Source of the DNA: Paenibacillus piscarius
GTDB taxonomy: Bacteria; Bacillota; Bacilli; Paenibacillales; Paenibacillaceae
NCBI RefSeq assembly: GCF_022234545.1
Contig: NZ_JAIEUI010000001.1
Coordinates: forward strand, 542,899 to 606,898
Length of the DNA: 64,000 nucleotides
Reading direction: 5' to 3'
In this document: piece by piece, positions 39,825-48,567 of the stretch
Layout of the letters: each line of letters starts with the position of its first letter
How positions within the stretch are numbered: position 1 is the first letter of the stretch
Translations under genes and position numbers: made by a program
Notes under the pieces: model-generated
The model's input: the letters and a program-made list of their open reading frames with translations, nothing else
Database searches by the model: none
What the model was told of the DNA's origin: nothing

Positions 39825-41057
39825 GTGAAGAGTTTACAAGGGAAGTCGATTATACTCGGTATTACAGGCGGAATTGCGGCATACAAGGCTGCGGCCTTAA
39901 CGAGCAAGCTAACCCAGCAAGGGGCTAAGGTGCATGTCATAATGACGGCATCGGCCAAGCAATTCATTACGGAGCTGACACTTCAGTCGCTGTCGAAGCA
40001 GCGGGTGTACAGTGATACGTTTCAGGAACGTGATCCGTCCTCGATCTCGCATATTGATCTGGCGGATGCCGCCGATCTGGTTCTGGTTGCACCGGCCACC
40101 GCTAACATTATCGCCAAAATGGCGCACGGGATTGCGGATGATATGCTGTCGACAACTCTCCTTGCGACTACAGCCCCCGTGATGATTGCTCCGGCTATGA
40201 ATGTGCATATGTATCAGCATCCGGCGGTGCTCAGTAACTTGGACATCCTCTATAACCGGGGGGTGCAGTTCATTGAGCCGGGCGAAGGGCTGCTGGCCTG
40301 CGGGTATGTCGGCAAAGGCCGGCTGGAGGAGCCGGAGGCGATTGTGAAGGTGGTCGAGCATTTTTTTGCGCTGCAGCAGGACCGGAAATCCGGACCGCTA
40401 AGCGGCCGCAAAGTGGTAATTACCGCAGGCGGGACGGTGGAGCGTATCGATCCGGTCCGCTACATCTCCAATGACTCCTCGGGCAAAATGGGCTTCGCGC
40501 TGGCGCGCGCCGCGCGCGCCATGGGCGCTGAGGTGACGCTGATTGCTGCCCGCACCGATGAAGCGCCGCCCCGCGATACCGGAATTACACTGGTCCGTGT
40601 CCAATCGGCACAGGATATGCATGAAGCGGTGATGCAGCGCTGGGAGAATTGCGATATTCTGATCAAGGCAGCTGCAGTTGCAGATTACCGCCCAAGGCAG
40701 AGTGCAGAATCGAAGATTAAGAAGAGCGGCGATACTATGACCCTTGAACTTGTGAAGACCACCGATATTCTGGAGAGTCTGGGGCGGGCCAAGACAGGGC
40801 AGTTCCTGGTCGGCTTTGCCGCCGAGACCGGAGATGCCGAATTCTATGCCAAGGATAAGCTGGTCCGCAAGAATCTGGATCTGATTGTAGCCAATGATGT
40901 TACTGCCACGGGGGCCGGGTTCGGCACGGATACCAATATTGTTAAAGTTTATGATGCGGATGGCCTGGTGCTTGATCTCCCGCTGGCCTCCAAGGATGAG
41001 GTGGCACGCCAGGTGCTGCGGCTGGCTGCAGAGCGGGCTGCCGGAGCTTCACTATAA
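39825..41057 (+). CDS. coaBC: Bifunctional phosphopantothenoylcysteine decarboxylase / phosphopantothenate-cysteine ligase
   Basis: The product is 410 aa from a GTG at 39825 behind GGGGGAG. The N-terminal flavin decarboxylase (CoaC; ILGITGGIAAYKAAALTSKL, the active-site His in SSISHIDLADAADLVLVAPATANIIAKMAHGIADDMLS, APAMNVHMYQHP) is followed by ligase CoaB (VVITAGGTVERIDPVRYISNDSSGKMG, KAAAVADYRP, NDV). It makes phosphopantetheine for coenzyme A. The stop overlaps the priA start (TAATG). Confidence 0.97.
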   Translation: MKSLQGKSIILGITGGIAAYKAAALTSKLTQQGAKVHVIMTASAKQFITELTLQSLSKQRVYSDTFQERDPSSISHIDLADAADLVLVAPATANIIAKMAHGIADDMLSTTLLATTAPVMIAPAMNVHMYQHPAVLSNLDILYNRGVQFIEPGEGLLACGYVGKGRLEEPEAIVKVVEHFFALQQDRKSGPLSGRKVVITAGGTVERIDPVRYISNDSSGKMGFALARAARAMGAEVTLIAARTDEAPPRDTGITLVRVQSAQDMHEAVMQRWENCDILIKAAAVADYRPRQSAESKIKKSGDTMTLELVKTTDILESLGRAKTGQFLVGFAAETGDAEFYAKDKLVRKNLDLIVANDVTATGAGFGTDTNIVKVYDADGLVLDLPLASKDEVARQVLRLAAERAAGASL

Positions 41058-43588
41058 TGGATATTGCCAAGGTCATTGTCGATGTTCCTGTGCGCAGCAC
41101 CGACCGGCCGTTTGATTATATCATCCCGGATGCCCTGAAGCTGTGGACCGAGGTCGGCAGCAGGGTGGCTGTTCCCTTCGGGGGGCGGACGGTTCAGGGG
41201 TTCGTGGTCTCCCTGGAATCGGGAGACACCGGCAGCAATAGCAAGCTGAAGCCGATTGTTGAGGTGCTGGATCTGCTGCCGCCGTTGTCGCCGGAGCTGG
41301 TGGAGCTGGCAGACTGGATGAGCCAGCGGTATGCCTGCAGACGGATTTCCGCCCTGCAGGCGATGCTTCCGACTGCCCTCAAAGGCAAAGCCGAGCGGCT
41401 GATCTCGCTGGGGGATGCGGCGGAATCAGGGCAGCAGTCCGGAGACGAGCTGTTCCCGCTGTTCCTGGAAGAAGGTAATGAAGAACAGGAGATTATCGAC
41501 TTCGTCAGACGCCACAGCGAGGTGTCGATGAAGCTGCTGACCCGTTCCTTCCCGGATGCGGCTGAGACGATTAAGTTCATGGTGCGGCGCGGGGTATTAT
41601 CCGAGAGCCAGTCGATTAAGGACAAGCTGGGCAAAAAGAAGCTGAAGGCCGTAGATTTGGCGATAGGCCTCTCGGCAGCGCGCGAGTCGTTGTCCGGCTT
41701 CCCGGCACGTTCGGCGCGGCAGAAGGAAGTGCTCTCCTATCTGGTTGAGATGGAGGCCATGCTGCCGATGCCGCTGAAGGATATCCTGTCGATCCTTCAG
41801 GTAACGGCGGGTACGGTCAAAGCGCTGGAGGATAAAGGGTATATTGAGATCAGTGAAATCGAAGTGTACCGTGACCCTTACCAGGGACGTGACTTCAAGC
41901 CAAGCGCCCCGCTGCCGTTGACGGCGGAGCAGCAAGCCGTCTACGATAGAATCGTAGATGTGATCGAACGGCAGATGCACGAGGTCTTCCTGCTGCACGG
42001 GGTAACCGGCAGCGGGAAGACAGAGATCTATCTGCAGTGTATCCAGCGCTGCATTGAACAGGGACGGCAGGCTGTGGTGCTGGTTCCCGAGATTGCACTG
42101 ACCCCGCAGATGGTCGAGCGGTTCAAGGGCCGGTTCGGCAGCGGGGTGGCAGTAATGCACAGCCGGCTGTCGGTTGGCGAGCGTTACGATGAGTGGCGCA
42201 AAATCCGTGAAGGCAAGGCGATGGTAGCGGTCGGGGCGCGATCTGCCGTATTTGCCCCGTTCGCCAATCTGGGCCTGATTATAATGGATGAAGAGCATGA
42301 AGGCTCCTACAAGCAGGAGGAGAATCCGAAATATCATGCCCGTGATGTGGCTGTGCGCCGGGCGGAGCAGGGCGGGGCGGCAGTGATTCTAGGCTCGGCT
42401 ACCCCGTCGCTGGAGAGCTATCATGCCGCGCGCAGCCAGAGCGATATCCACTTCTCGCCGGTTCTGCTGGAGATGCCCAGCCGCGCACTCGGCAATAAGC
42501 TGCCGAAGGTGGATGTGGTCGATATGCGCGCGGAGCTTAAGGAAGGCAACCGTTCTATGTTCAGCCGCAGGCTTCATGCCGCTCTGGCGGCCAGGCTGGA
42601 GCGCGGGGAACAGACAGTACTTCTGCTGAACCGCCGTGGCTTCTCGACGTTCGTCATGTGCCGGAGCTGCGGCTATGTAGCCGGCTGCCCGGAGTGCGAT
42701 ATCTCGCTGACCTATCACAGCCGCAGCGACAATCTCCGCTGCCACTACTGCGGCCATGCCGAGCCGGCTCCCAAGCTGTGCCCGGAATGCGGGAGCGAGC
42801 ATATCCGCTTCTTCGGAACCGGCACCCAGCGGGTGGAAGAGGAGCTCGGTAAGCTGTTCCCCGGCATCCGGGTGATCCGTATGGATGTGGACACGACGAC
42901 AGAGAAGGGGTCTCATGAGAAGCTGCTGAACCAGTTCAGGGACAAGAAGGCAGATGTGCTGCTGGGCACCCAGATGGTCGCCAAGGGGCTGGACTTCCCC
43001 GATGTTACTCTGGTTGGCGTCATCACGGCCGACTCTGCGCTAAATCTGCCCGACTTCCGGGCGGCCGAGAAGACCTTCCAGCTGCTTACGCAGGTTGCCG
43101 GGCGGGCGGGGCGGCATCAGCTGCCCGGTGAGGTGGTGGTGCAGTCGTACACCCCTGAGCATTATTCGATTATTCATGCCAGCGGGCATGACTACCGCTC
43201 TTTCGTCCGCGATGAGCTGAAGCACCGCAAGGAGCTGCATTATCCGCCTTATTGCCGGCTGATTCTGGTCACCCTGTCCCATGAGCAGCTTCCGCTGCTG
43301 CTGAAGCTGGCAGAGAATTATGCGCAGGGCATCCAAGGCAAGGCCAGACAATTGCGCTGGTTCGGGAGCCTTGATAAGCTCTCCTCCGATGCGCTGGACC
43401 TGCTGGGACCGGTGGCCTCCCCGCTGCCGAGGCTGAAGGGCCGGTACCGGTTCCAGTGTATTATCAAGTGGCGCGGGGCCATTGATGCGATCGGCCTGGC
43501 CCGCCGGGTGGCTGAAGAGCTGGAGGATTCGGTCCGTGACAAGGGACTGCAGATCAGCATCGACGTCGATCCGCAGATGTTGATGTAA
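41057..43588 (+). CDS. priA: Primosomal replication-restart helicase PriA
   Basis: The product is 843 aa, full length. The N-terminal DNA-binding domain ([36 protein letters not shown]) is followed by helicase lobes ([46 protein letters not shown]). The zinc cluster is [26 protein letters not shown]. Then come [25 protein letters not shown] and QVAGRAGR. PriA reloads the replisome at stalled forks in the 3'-5' direction. The start overlaps coaBC by one base. Confidence 0.98.
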   Translation: MDIAKVIVDVPVRSTDRPFDYIIPDALKLWTEVGSRVAVPFGGRTVQGFVVSLESGDTGSNSKLKPIVEVLDLLPPLSPELVELADWMSQRYACRRISALQAMLPTALKGKAERLISLGDAAESGQQSGDELFPLFLEEGNEEQEIIDFVRRHSEVSMKLLTRSFPDAAETIKFMVRRGVLSESQSIKDKLGKKKLKAVDLAIGLSAARESLSGFPARSARQKEVLSYLVEMEAMLPMPLKDILSILQVTAGTVKALEDKGYIEISEIEVYRDPYQGRDFKPSAPLPLTAEQQAVYDRIVDVIERQMHEVFLLHGVTGSGKTEIYLQCIQRCIEQGRQAVVLVPEIALTPQMVERFKGRFGSGVAVMHSRLSVGERYDEWRKIREGKAMVAVGARSAVFAPFANLGLIIMDEEHEGSYKQEENPKYHARDVAVRRAEQGGAAVILGSATPSLESYHAARSQSDIHFSPVLLEMPSRALGNKLPKVDVVDMRAELKEGNRSMFSRRLHAALAARLERGEQTVLLLNRRGFSTFVMCRSCGYVAGCPECDISLTYHSRSDNLRCHYCGHAEPAPKLCPECGSEHIRFFGTGTQRVEEELGKLFPGIRVIRMDVDTTTEKGSHEKLLNQFRDKKADVLLGTQMVAKGLDFPDVTLVGVITADSALNLPDFRAAEKTFQLLTQVAGRAGRHQLPGEVVVQSYTPEHYSIIHASGHDYRSFVRDELKHRKELHYPPYCRLILVTLSHEQLPLLLKLAENYAQGIQGKARQLRWFGSLDKLSSDALDLLGPVASPLPRLKGRYRFQCIIKWRGAIDAIGLARRVAEELEDSVRDKGLQISIDVDPQMLM

Positions 43589-43607
43589 CCGGGCGGCGTG
43601 TTACAAT
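43580..43607 (+). promoter_or_regulatory. Candidate promoter of def-fmt-rsmB
   Basis: TTGATG (43580-43585), a 16-nt spacer and TACAAT (43602-43607), across the priA stop codon. Confidence 0.4.
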
Positions 43608-43661
43608 CATTGCATACAGACAGATATCAGATATGTACAGAACAAGGATGGTGTTAGTGTA

Positions 43662-44147
43662 ATGGCAATCAGACTGATTGTGAAAGAACCGGATGAAGTG
43701 TTGCACAAAAAAGCAAAAACGGTAACGAATATTACCCCCAACGTTCAAAAGCTGCTTGATGATATGGCAGATACGATGTATGACGCAGAAGGCGTGGGCC
43801 TTGCCGCCCCGCAGGTGGGCATCCTGAAACGGCTGATCGTCGTGGATGCCGATGAAGAGCATGGGTTGATCAAGCTGATCAACCCGGAGATTGTCAGCAT
43901 GGAAGGCGAGCAGTTCGGACCCGAAGGCTGTCTGAGCATTCCCGGTCTCAACGGCGACGTCCGCCGGGCCGAGACGGTGACCGTACGCGGCCTGAACCGG
44001 GAGGGCGAGGAAGTGACGATTACCGGAAACGGTCTGCTGGCCCGGGCGTTTCAGCATGAGATCGACCACCTGAACGGCGTGCTGTTCACAGATATCGCCG
44101 AGAAGGTCTATGAGTATACACCGGAACGCAAAGAACCAGAGGAGTGA
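43662..44147 (+). CDS. def: Peptide deformylase
   Basis: The product is 161 aa. The three PDF motifs are complete: [16 protein letters not shown] (metal Cys) and HEIDHLNG (two metal His and the catalytic Glu). It removes the formyl group from nascent proteins. The ATG lies about 10 nt after AAGGATGG. fmt follows at 5 nt, so formylation and deformylation enzymes are coupled. Confidence 0.98.
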   Translation: MAIRLIVKEPDEVLHKKAKTVTNITPNVQKLLDDMADTMYDAEGVGLAAPQVGILKRLIVVDADEEHGLIKLINPEIVSMEGEQFGPEGCLSIPGLNGDVRRAETVTVRGLNREGEEVTITGNGLLARAFQHEIDHLNGVLFTDIAEKVYEYTPERKEPEE

Positions 44148-44152
44148 AGGAA

Positions 44153-45094
44153 ATGAAAATAGTGTTCATGGGAACACCGGCCTTTGCGGTACCCTGCTTG
44201 CGGATGCTGGTGGAAGAGGGTTATGAGATTGCCGCTGTTGTGACCCAGCCGGACCGTCCCCAGGGCCGCAAGAAGACACTGGTGCCTTCTCCGGTGAAGG
44301 AGGCGGCGCTGGAACTGGGGCTGCCGGTCCTTCAGCCGGAGCGTCTGCGCCGGCCGGAGGCCGTAGCGGAGCTTGCTGCCTATGAGCCGGATCTGATCGT
44401 GACTGCCGCTTACGGGCAGATTCTTCCGAAGAGCGTGCTTGAGCTGCCGCAGAACGGGTGTGTGAACGTTCACGGCTCTCTGCTGCCCAAATACCGGGGC
44501 GGTGCCCCGATTCAGCGCTGCATTATGAACGGCGAGCAAGTGACCGGTGTTACACTGATGTATATGGCTGAAGGGCTGGACACCGGGGATATGATCTCCC
44601 GGGTTGAAGTGCCGATCGAGGAGGAGGATACCTCGGGTACACTGTTCGTCAAGCTTAGCGCAGCCGGGCGGGATCTGCTTCGGGCAGAAATGCCGCGCCT
44701 TGCTGCCGGGCGTGTGGAGGCTGCGGTACAGGATGAGAGCGAAGCTACTTATGCGCCCAATCTGAGCCGTGATGATGAACGGATCGACTGGAGCAGGAAT
44801 TCACGTGAGATATACAACCAGATTCGCGGCCTTGTCCCGTTCTCGGGTGCCTTCACCCTGTGGAACGGCGAGACCTTTAAGGTCTGGGCTGCAGCGAAGC
44901 CGGAGGCTGGTCAAGACGCCGGGGGCGATGCGGCTCCAGGCACGGTGCTGTCTGTGAGTGCAAGCGGCGTAGAGGTCAAGACCGGTGACGCTTCTTTGCA
45001 TCTGACCACTGTTCAGCCTGCCGGCAAAAAAGCGATGAGTGCAGCTGACTTCAGCCGCGGGACGACGCTTACGCCCGGCACGGTGCTCGGTTGA
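44153..45094 (+). CDS. fmt: Methionyl-tRNA formyltransferase
   Basis: The product is 313 aa from ATG at 44153 (MKIVFMGTPAFAVPCLRMLVEEG), behind GAGGAG. The folate/catalytic region is NVHGSLLPKYRGGAPIQRCIMNGEQVTGVTLMYMAEGLDTGDMI (Asn, His and Asp of the active site). The C-terminal domain starts near 205 (ATYAPNLSRDDERIDW). It formylates initiator Met-tRNA. It overlaps rsmB by 4 nt. Confidence 0.98.
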   Translation: MKIVFMGTPAFAVPCLRMLVEEGYEIAAVVTQPDRPQGRKKTLVPSPVKEAALELGLPVLQPERLRRPEAVAELAAYEPDLIVTAAYGQILPKSVLELPQNGCVNVHGSLLPKYRGGAPIQRCIMNGEQVTGVTLMYMAEGLDTGDMISRVEVPIEEEDTSGTLFVKLSAAGRDLLRAEMPRLAAGRVEAAVQDESEATYAPNLSRDDERIDWSRNSREIYNQIRGLVPFSGAFTLWNGETFKVWAAAKPEAGQDAGGDAAPGTVLSVSASGVEVKTGDASLHLTTVQPAGKKAMSAADFSRGTTLTPGTVLG

Positions 45095-46584
45095 GCGCGG
45101 GCGGCAGCACAGGCGGCAAAAGAGCAAGCCGTCCGCAGTCTCCCGGCAAGCCGGCGTCAGGTAGCGGCAGAGCGCCTTCGGGCGGCGGGCGGCGCGGCAG
45201 CGGGTCCGGGAAGCCGGGCGGAAAGCTGCCGGCTCCGGTCTCGGCGCGTGAAGTCGCGCTTGATGTTCTTGTCCGCGTAGAGCAGCAGGGCGCATACAGC
45301 AACCTGCTGCTCGGCAGCAGCCTGCAGAAGGCTGAACTTAGCCGGGAGGACACGGGCCTTGCAACAGAGCTGGTCTATGGAACCCTCTCGCGGATGATTA
45401 CGCTGGACTTTGTACTGGACGGCTTCGTCAGCAAGGGCCTGGCCAAGCTGGAGCCTTGGGTGCGGGGGCTGCTGCGGCTGAGCCTGTACCAGATTATGTA
45501 TCTGGACCGGATTCCATCCCATGCAGCCGTCAATGAGGCGGTGAATATTGCCAAGCGGAGAGGCCATCAGGGAATCTCCGGGATGGTTAACGGCGTCCTG
45601 CGCAGCGTGCTGCGGGCCGGCGAGCTGCCCGTCCTGCCGGAGGGGCTCAGCCGGGAGGAGCGGATCTCCATCCTGCACTCCCATCCGCTGTGGATGGTGC
45701 GGCGCTGGTCGGCAGAATATGGCCTCGATACGGCTGAAGCCATGTGTGCGGCGAACAATGAGCCGCCGGCGGTCAGTGTCCGGGTGAATACGACGATGAC
45801 CAGCCGGTCGTCGCTGGTGGACGAGCTGAGCGCGTCCGGCCTCGATGCCGTGGAATCGGAGCTCAGCCCCTTCGGGGTGGTGATCCGCGGCGGCGGCAAT
45901 CTGGCACTCTCTTCCTGGTACAGGGACGGCTATCTGTCCGTCCAGGACGAGAGCTCTATGCTCGTGGCCGAGGCTGTGGCTCCAGAGGCGGGCATGAAGG
46001 TGCTCGACTGCTGCGCCGCTCCCGGCGGCAAGAGCGCTCATATGGGCGAGTTGATGAAGGATCAGGGACTGATCCTGGCGAATGACCTGCATGAGCATAA
46101 GGCGAAGCTGATCGCTGAGCAGGCTTCACGGCTCGGCCTGGAGTGCATTACAACGGCAAGCGGCGATGCGCTGAAGCTGGTAGAGTCTCTTCCCCCGGCA
46201 TCCTATGACCGTATTCTGCTGGATGCCCCTTGCTCCGGGCTTGGCGTGATCCGCCGCAAGCCGGACCTGAAGTGGCGGAAGCAGCCGGAGGATGTAGCCG
46301 GTATAGCAGCGCTGCAGCGCGAGCTGCTGCAGTCGGTCTCCCGGCTGCTGAAGCCGGGAGGAGTGCTGGTCTACAGCACCTGTACGACTGAGCAGGCGGA
46401 GAACAGCGAGGTTGTCGCCGGGTTCCTGGAGCGCAACCCGGACTTCGCCCCGGCAAGCTTTCAGTCTCCTGTCTGGGAACGGGTGAAGGGAACCGCACTT
46501 GCCATGGGGGAGGGGATTCAGATTCTTCCTCATCATTATGGCAGCGACGGGTTCTATATCGCCCGTCTGGAAAGACTGTCTTAA
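45091..46584 (+). CDS. rsmB: 16S rRNA (cytosine-967-C5)-methyltransferase RsmB
   Basis: The product is up to 497 aa from a TTG at 45091 that overlaps the fmt stop (TTGA). The ribosome site is weak and the exact start uncertain. The first 48 residues are only G, S, K, R, P and A (GGSTGGKRASRPQSPGK...), a basic low-complexity tail not needed for the fold. A NusB-like RNA-binding domain follows (VSAREVALDVLVRVEQQGAYSNLLL...). The methyltransferase domain shows DCCAAPGGKSAHMGELM, LLDAPCSGLGVIRRKPDLKW and the catalytic VYSTCTTEQAEN. A terminator follows. Confidence 0.95.
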   Translation: MSAGGSTGGKRASRPQSPGKPASGSGRAPSGGGRRGSGSGKPGGKLPAPVSAREVALDVLVRVEQQGAYSNLLLGSSLQKAELSREDTGLATELVYGTLSRMITLDFVLDGFVSKGLAKLEPWVRGLLRLSLYQIMYLDRIPSHAAVNEAVNIAKRRGHQGISGMVNGVLRSVLRAGELPVLPEGLSREERISILHSHPLWMVRRWSAEYGLDTAEAMCAANNEPPAVSVRVNTTMTSRSSLVDELSASGLDAVESELSPFGVVIRGGGNLALSSWYRDGYLSVQDESSMLVAEAVAPEAGMKVLDCCAAPGGKSAHMGELMKDQGLILANDLHEHKAKLIAEQASRLGLECITTASGDALKLVESLPPASYDRILLDAPCSGLGVIRRKPDLKWRKQPEDVAGIAALQRELLQSVSRLLKPGGVLVYSTCTTEQAENSEVVAGFLERNPDFAPASFQSPVWERVKGTALAMGEGIQILPHHYGSDGFYIARLERLS

Positions 46585-46625
46585 CGGAAATAACGGATAG
46601 AGATACCCTTGCACTACGGCTTCCC

Positions 46626-46662
46626 GCCCGCAGCGTATTCTGTGTGGCGGGCTTTTCTTTTA
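46626..46662 (+). terminator. Terminator after rsmB
   Basis: GCCCGC (46626-46631) pairs with GCGGGC (46647-46652), followed by TTTTCTTTT. Confidence 0.7.
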
Positions 46663-46687
46663 CCGTCTCTGAGATTTGTGTTAAAAT
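46659..46687 (+). promoter_or_regulatory. Candidate promoter of rlmN-stp-prkC
   Basis: TTTACC (46659-46664), a 17-nt spacer and TAAAAT (46682-46687), starting in the T-tract of the preceding terminator. Confidence 0.45.
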
Positions 46688-46743
46688 AGGAAGAATGAGA
46701 AACAATACGCATATAATTTAGGAAAGATCAGGTGCATACAACA

Positions 46744-47784
46744 ATGAAACCTTTAATATATGATTTGACGTTAGAAGAATTGCAGCAATGGGCGAAGGAC
46801 AATGGAGAGCCGGCATTCCGCGGCGGACAGATCTTCGACTGGCTGTATGTGAAGCGGGTCAATGAGTTCGACGCCATGAGCAATCTCTCCAAGGCGCTCC
46901 GCAGCAAGCTTGCCGAGCAGTTCAGCCTGTCGGCGCTCACTGAAATCACGAAGCTGGAGTCCAAAGACGGCACCGTGAAGTTCCTGTTTGGCCTGCATGA
47001 TGATCATGCAATCGAGACTGTTATTATGAAGCATAATTACGGCAATAGCGTATGCGTAACGACCCAGGTCGGCTGTCGGATTGGCTGTACCTTCTGTGCT
47101 TCCACGCTCGGCGGACTGAAGCGGGACCTGACTGCAGGCGAGATTGTGGCCCAGGTGGTCCGCTCCCAGCAGATCCTGGATGCGCGCGGCGAACGTGTCA
47201 GCAGCATTGTCATTATGGGGACAGGCGAGCCGTTCGAGAATTATGATGCCACCATGAGATTCCTCCGTCTGATGATCCACGAGAAAGGCCTGAATATCGG
47301 CCAGCGCCATATCACTGTATCCACCAGCGGCATCGTGCCGAACATCTACAAGTTTGCGGATGAAGATACGCAGATCAATCTGGCCATCTCTATTCATGCT
47401 CCGAATGATACCTTGCGCTCCAAGCTGATGCCGGTGAACCGCCGTTATCCGTTTGACGATGTAATCGAATCTCTTCGTTACTATCAGGCCAAGACCGGTC
47501 GCCGGATTACCTTCGAGTACGCTTTGATCGGCGGGGTGAATGACCAGCCGGAGCATGCCAAGGAGCTTGCCGGTGTGCTGAAGACGATGCTATGCCATGT
47601 GAATCTGATTCCGGTCAATCATGTGCCTGAGCGCAAGTATGTCCGGACTTCCCGTAATGATATCTTTGAATTTCAGCGTATACTGGCCGATCAGGGCGTG
47701 AATGTTACCATCCGCCGTGAGCAGGGCCATGATATTGCGGCCGCATGTGGTCAACTGCGTGCCAAACATATGGAGTTGGGGTGA
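46744..47784 (+). CDS. rlmN: Dual-specificity 23S rRNA/tRNA adenine-C2 methyltransferase RlmN
   Basis: The product is 346 aa from ATG at 46744 ([39 protein letters not shown]); a GTG at 46732 is an alternative. The radical-SAM cluster motif is [10 protein letters not shown]. Catalytic cysteines are expected in AACGQLRAK near the C-terminus and in the N-terminal half of the core. [10 protein letters not shown] and [10 protein letters not shown] are family-typical. It methylates C2 of A2503 in 23S rRNA and A37 in tRNAs. It precedes stp with 6 nt between. Confidence 0.96.
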   Translation: MKPLIYDLTLEELQQWAKDNGEPAFRGGQIFDWLYVKRVNEFDAMSNLSKALRSKLAEQFSLSALTEITKLESKDGTVKFLFGLHDDHAIETVIMKHNYGNSVCVTTQVGCRIGCTFCASTLGGLKRDLTAGEIVAQVVRSQQILDARGERVSSIVIMGTGEPFENYDATMRFLRLMIHEKGLNIGQRHITVSTSGIVPNIYKFADEDTQINLAISIHAPNDTLRSKLMPVNRRYPFDDVIESLRYYQAKTGRRITFEYALIGGVNDQPEHAKELAGVLKTMLCHVNLIPVNHVPERKYVRTSRNDIFEFQRILADQGVNVTIRREQGHDIAAACGQLRAKHMELG

Positions 47785-47790
47785 GGATAT

Positions 47791-48567
47791 TTGATCAGAA
47801 CTGTTCAAGCCAGCGACATCGGCCGGGTACGCACGGTCAATGAGGACTCAGTCTGGATCGGCGCGACGCGCCACGGTTATACCCTCGGCGTAATCGCCGA
47901 CGGGATGGGGGGACATCTGGCCGGTGATACCGCGAGCAAGCTTGCGCTGGAGACCGTCAGGGATAGGCTCGACCCGCTCCCGCCGGATCTTCCGGAGGAG
48001 GAGCTGAAGGCGGCGCTGAATGCCGCCATTATGGAAGCCAACACCACAGTCTACAGAGAGGCGCAGAGCAATGAGGAGTTTCACAACATGGGAACAACTA
48101 TTGTCGCAGCGCTGCTGAAGGGGGCGGCGGGCTTCATCGGCCATATCGGGGACAGCAGGGCTTACCTGATTCAGAGTGGCACCGCCAGACAATTAACCGA
48201 GGACCATACGCTGGTTCATGAGCTGTTCAAGAGCGGCCAGATCAGTCTGGAGGAAGTAGATCATCATCCGCGCCGCAATGTGCTGAGCAGAGCGCTGGGG
48301 ACAGATACCGTAGTATCTGCCGATATGGTCCAGGTAACGCTTGGGCCGGGGGAACTTCTCCTGCTCTGCAGCGACGGGCTCAGCAATTATGTCAGCCCGG
48401 AGCATCTGGGCAAGGTAGCCGGAATCCATGAAATATCTCTGGAGGAACGGGCAGACCGTTTACTTCAATTGGCATTGCTTGCGGGCGGCAGCGATAATAT
48501 AAGCGTTGCTATGCTGGAACACCAAGGAGAGGCCGCAGTGCCCGAGACAAAGGAGTGGGATACATGA
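47791..48567 (+). CDS. stp: PP2C-type Ser/Thr phosphatase (Stp/PrpC)
   Basis: The product is 258 aa from a TTG at 47791, behind GGGGTGAGG. PP2C metal and phosphate motifs: SDIGRVRTVNEDS, VIADGMGGHLAGDTAS, NMGTTIVAALL, IGHIGDSRAYLI, LTEDHTLV, LLLCSDGLSNY and GGSDNISVAML. It dephosphorylates targets of PrkC. The stop overlaps the prkC start (ATGA), so kinase and phosphatase are coupled. Confidence 0.97.
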   Translation: MIRTVQASDIGRVRTVNEDSVWIGATRHGYTLGVIADGMGGHLAGDTASKLALETVRDRLDPLPPDLPEEELKAALNAAIMEANTTVYREAQSNEEFHNMGTTIVAALLKGAAGFIGHIGDSRAYLIQSGTARQLTEDHTLVHELFKSGQISLEEVDHHPRRNVLSRALGTDTVVSADMVQVTLGPGELLLLCSDGLSNYVSPEHLGKVAGIHEISLEERADRLLQLALLAGGSDNISVAMLEHQGEAAVPETKEWDT

